5,898 bases of DNA from an uncultured euryarchaeote (GTDB taxonomy: Archaea > Thermoplasmatota > Poseidoniia > Poseidoniales > Thalassarchaeaceae), in NCBI GenBank assembly GCA_937876055.1, contig CALEIW010000097.1, forward strand, positions 1 to 5,898. Direction: 5' to 3'. Position 1 is the first letter of the stretch; every line of letters starts with the position of its first letter. Both the position numbers and the translations under genes were made by a program. The notes under the pieces were generated by a model. That model was not told where the DNA came from. It saw nothing but the letters and a program-made list of their open reading frames with translations, and searched no databases. Below are positions 5,545 through 5,898 of this stretch, one piece after another.

Positions 5545-5898
5545 TCATCGAGCAGATGCTGCAATGCGTTCAATCTCATCTTTCTTGCCAACTGCAAATG
5601 ATGCAACGTCGCCTGCAGCTGCTTTGTTAAGTTCAGAAATAATCCCCTGGGTTAGAGTTCTCGTGCTCTTTGCTGTAGCTGAAGCACATCCTGTTGACAA
5701 ATTTCGTAGTGCCACATCCAACCTACGGCTTGGAGAGGAATCTACGGCCTTCGGTTGGCTGACTGCACCGAACTTAATCCTAGTAGTCTCTTCGCAGGGC
5801 GCCGAGTTTACGATTGCGTCGATGAAATGCTGCAGCGGGTTTTTTCCGGTTCGATCTGCAATATTGTCTAGTGCCGCTTCGAAGGCTTTAGCACAGTG
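5545..5898 (-). CDS. rps7: Small-subunit ribosomal protein S7, archaeal type (C-terminal part, 5' end outside window)
   Basis: The minus-strand frame is open from the right edge to TGA at 5545-5547, giving the last 117 residues. It reads NPLQHFIDAIVNSAP, then CEETTRIKFG, QPKAVDSSPSRRLDVALRN and ends KKDEIERIAASAR. These are the hallmark segments of archaeal S7 (universal name uS7), which binds the 3' domain of 16S rRNA and lines the mRNA exit and E-site region. Family members in archaea are about 200 residues, so roughly the first 80 are missing beyond the window. The archaeal C-terminus (KKxEIERxAxSAR) clearly separates it from bacterial S7. It is followed on the same strand by EF-2 after 103 bases, the conserved translation gene cluster. 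Confidence 0.95.
   Translation of the reverse strand, partial: HCAKAFEAALDNIADRTGKNPLQHFIDAIVNSAPCEETTRIKFGAVSQPKAVDSSPSRRLDVALRNLSTGCASATAKSTRTLTQGIISELNKAAAGDVASFAVGKKDEIERIAASAR

Overview
The window looks archaeal. It carries an archaeal/eukaryotic-type elongation factor 2 that keeps the diphthamide histidine context, an archaeal-type ribosomal protein S7 directly upstream of it, an isopentenyl phosphate kinase (the enzyme of the archaeal mevalonate pathway variants), and a geranylgeranyl-diphosphate synthase module suited to making archaeal ether lipids. The moderately AT-rich composition, very tight gene packing and EF-2 sequence flavour suggest an uncultured planktonic euryarchaeote such as the Marine Group II/III (Poseidoniales-like) lineage. 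That placement is an impression from the proteins, not a phylogenetic result.

Layout, left to right. (1) Positions 2-247, plus strand: the C-terminal part of a KptA/Tpt1-type RNA 2'-phosphotransferase, cut by the window edge. (2) Positions 250-573, minus strand: a 107-residue orphan protein with a C-terminal zinc ribbon, convergent with kptA and only two bases from it. (3) Positions 574-684: a divergent intergenic region holding two short perfect palindromes and weak core-promoter candidates. (4) Positions 685-1476 and 1545-3233, plus strand: isopentenyl phosphate kinase followed by one long ORF that fuses a type I isopentenyl-diphosphate isomerase (Nudix) to a short-chain trans-prenyltransferase. 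(5) Positions 3234-5441, minus strand: EF-2, convergent with the fusion gene with no base between the two stop codons. (6) Positions 5442-5544: a 103-base gap with a 9-bp perfect inverted repeat, a TATA-like element and a Shine-Dalgarno sequence for EF-2. (7) Positions 5545-5898, minus strand: the C-terminal 117 residues of ribosomal protein S7, cut by the window edge.

Two functional blocks emerge. The plus-strand pair forms a short isoprenoid cassette: isopentenyl phosphate to IPP (kinase), IPP to DMAPP (isomerase half), then IPP plus DMAPP to GGPP (synthase half), so two polypeptides cover the route to the archaeal lipid side-chain precursor. The minus-strand pair S7-EF-2 is the conserved archaeal 'str'-type translation cluster. 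The most notable item is the isomerase-synthase fusion. The palindrome just upstream of the EF-2 core promoter is the best candidate for an undescribed regulatory element. No mobile element, CRISPR array, tRNA or rRNA was seen.
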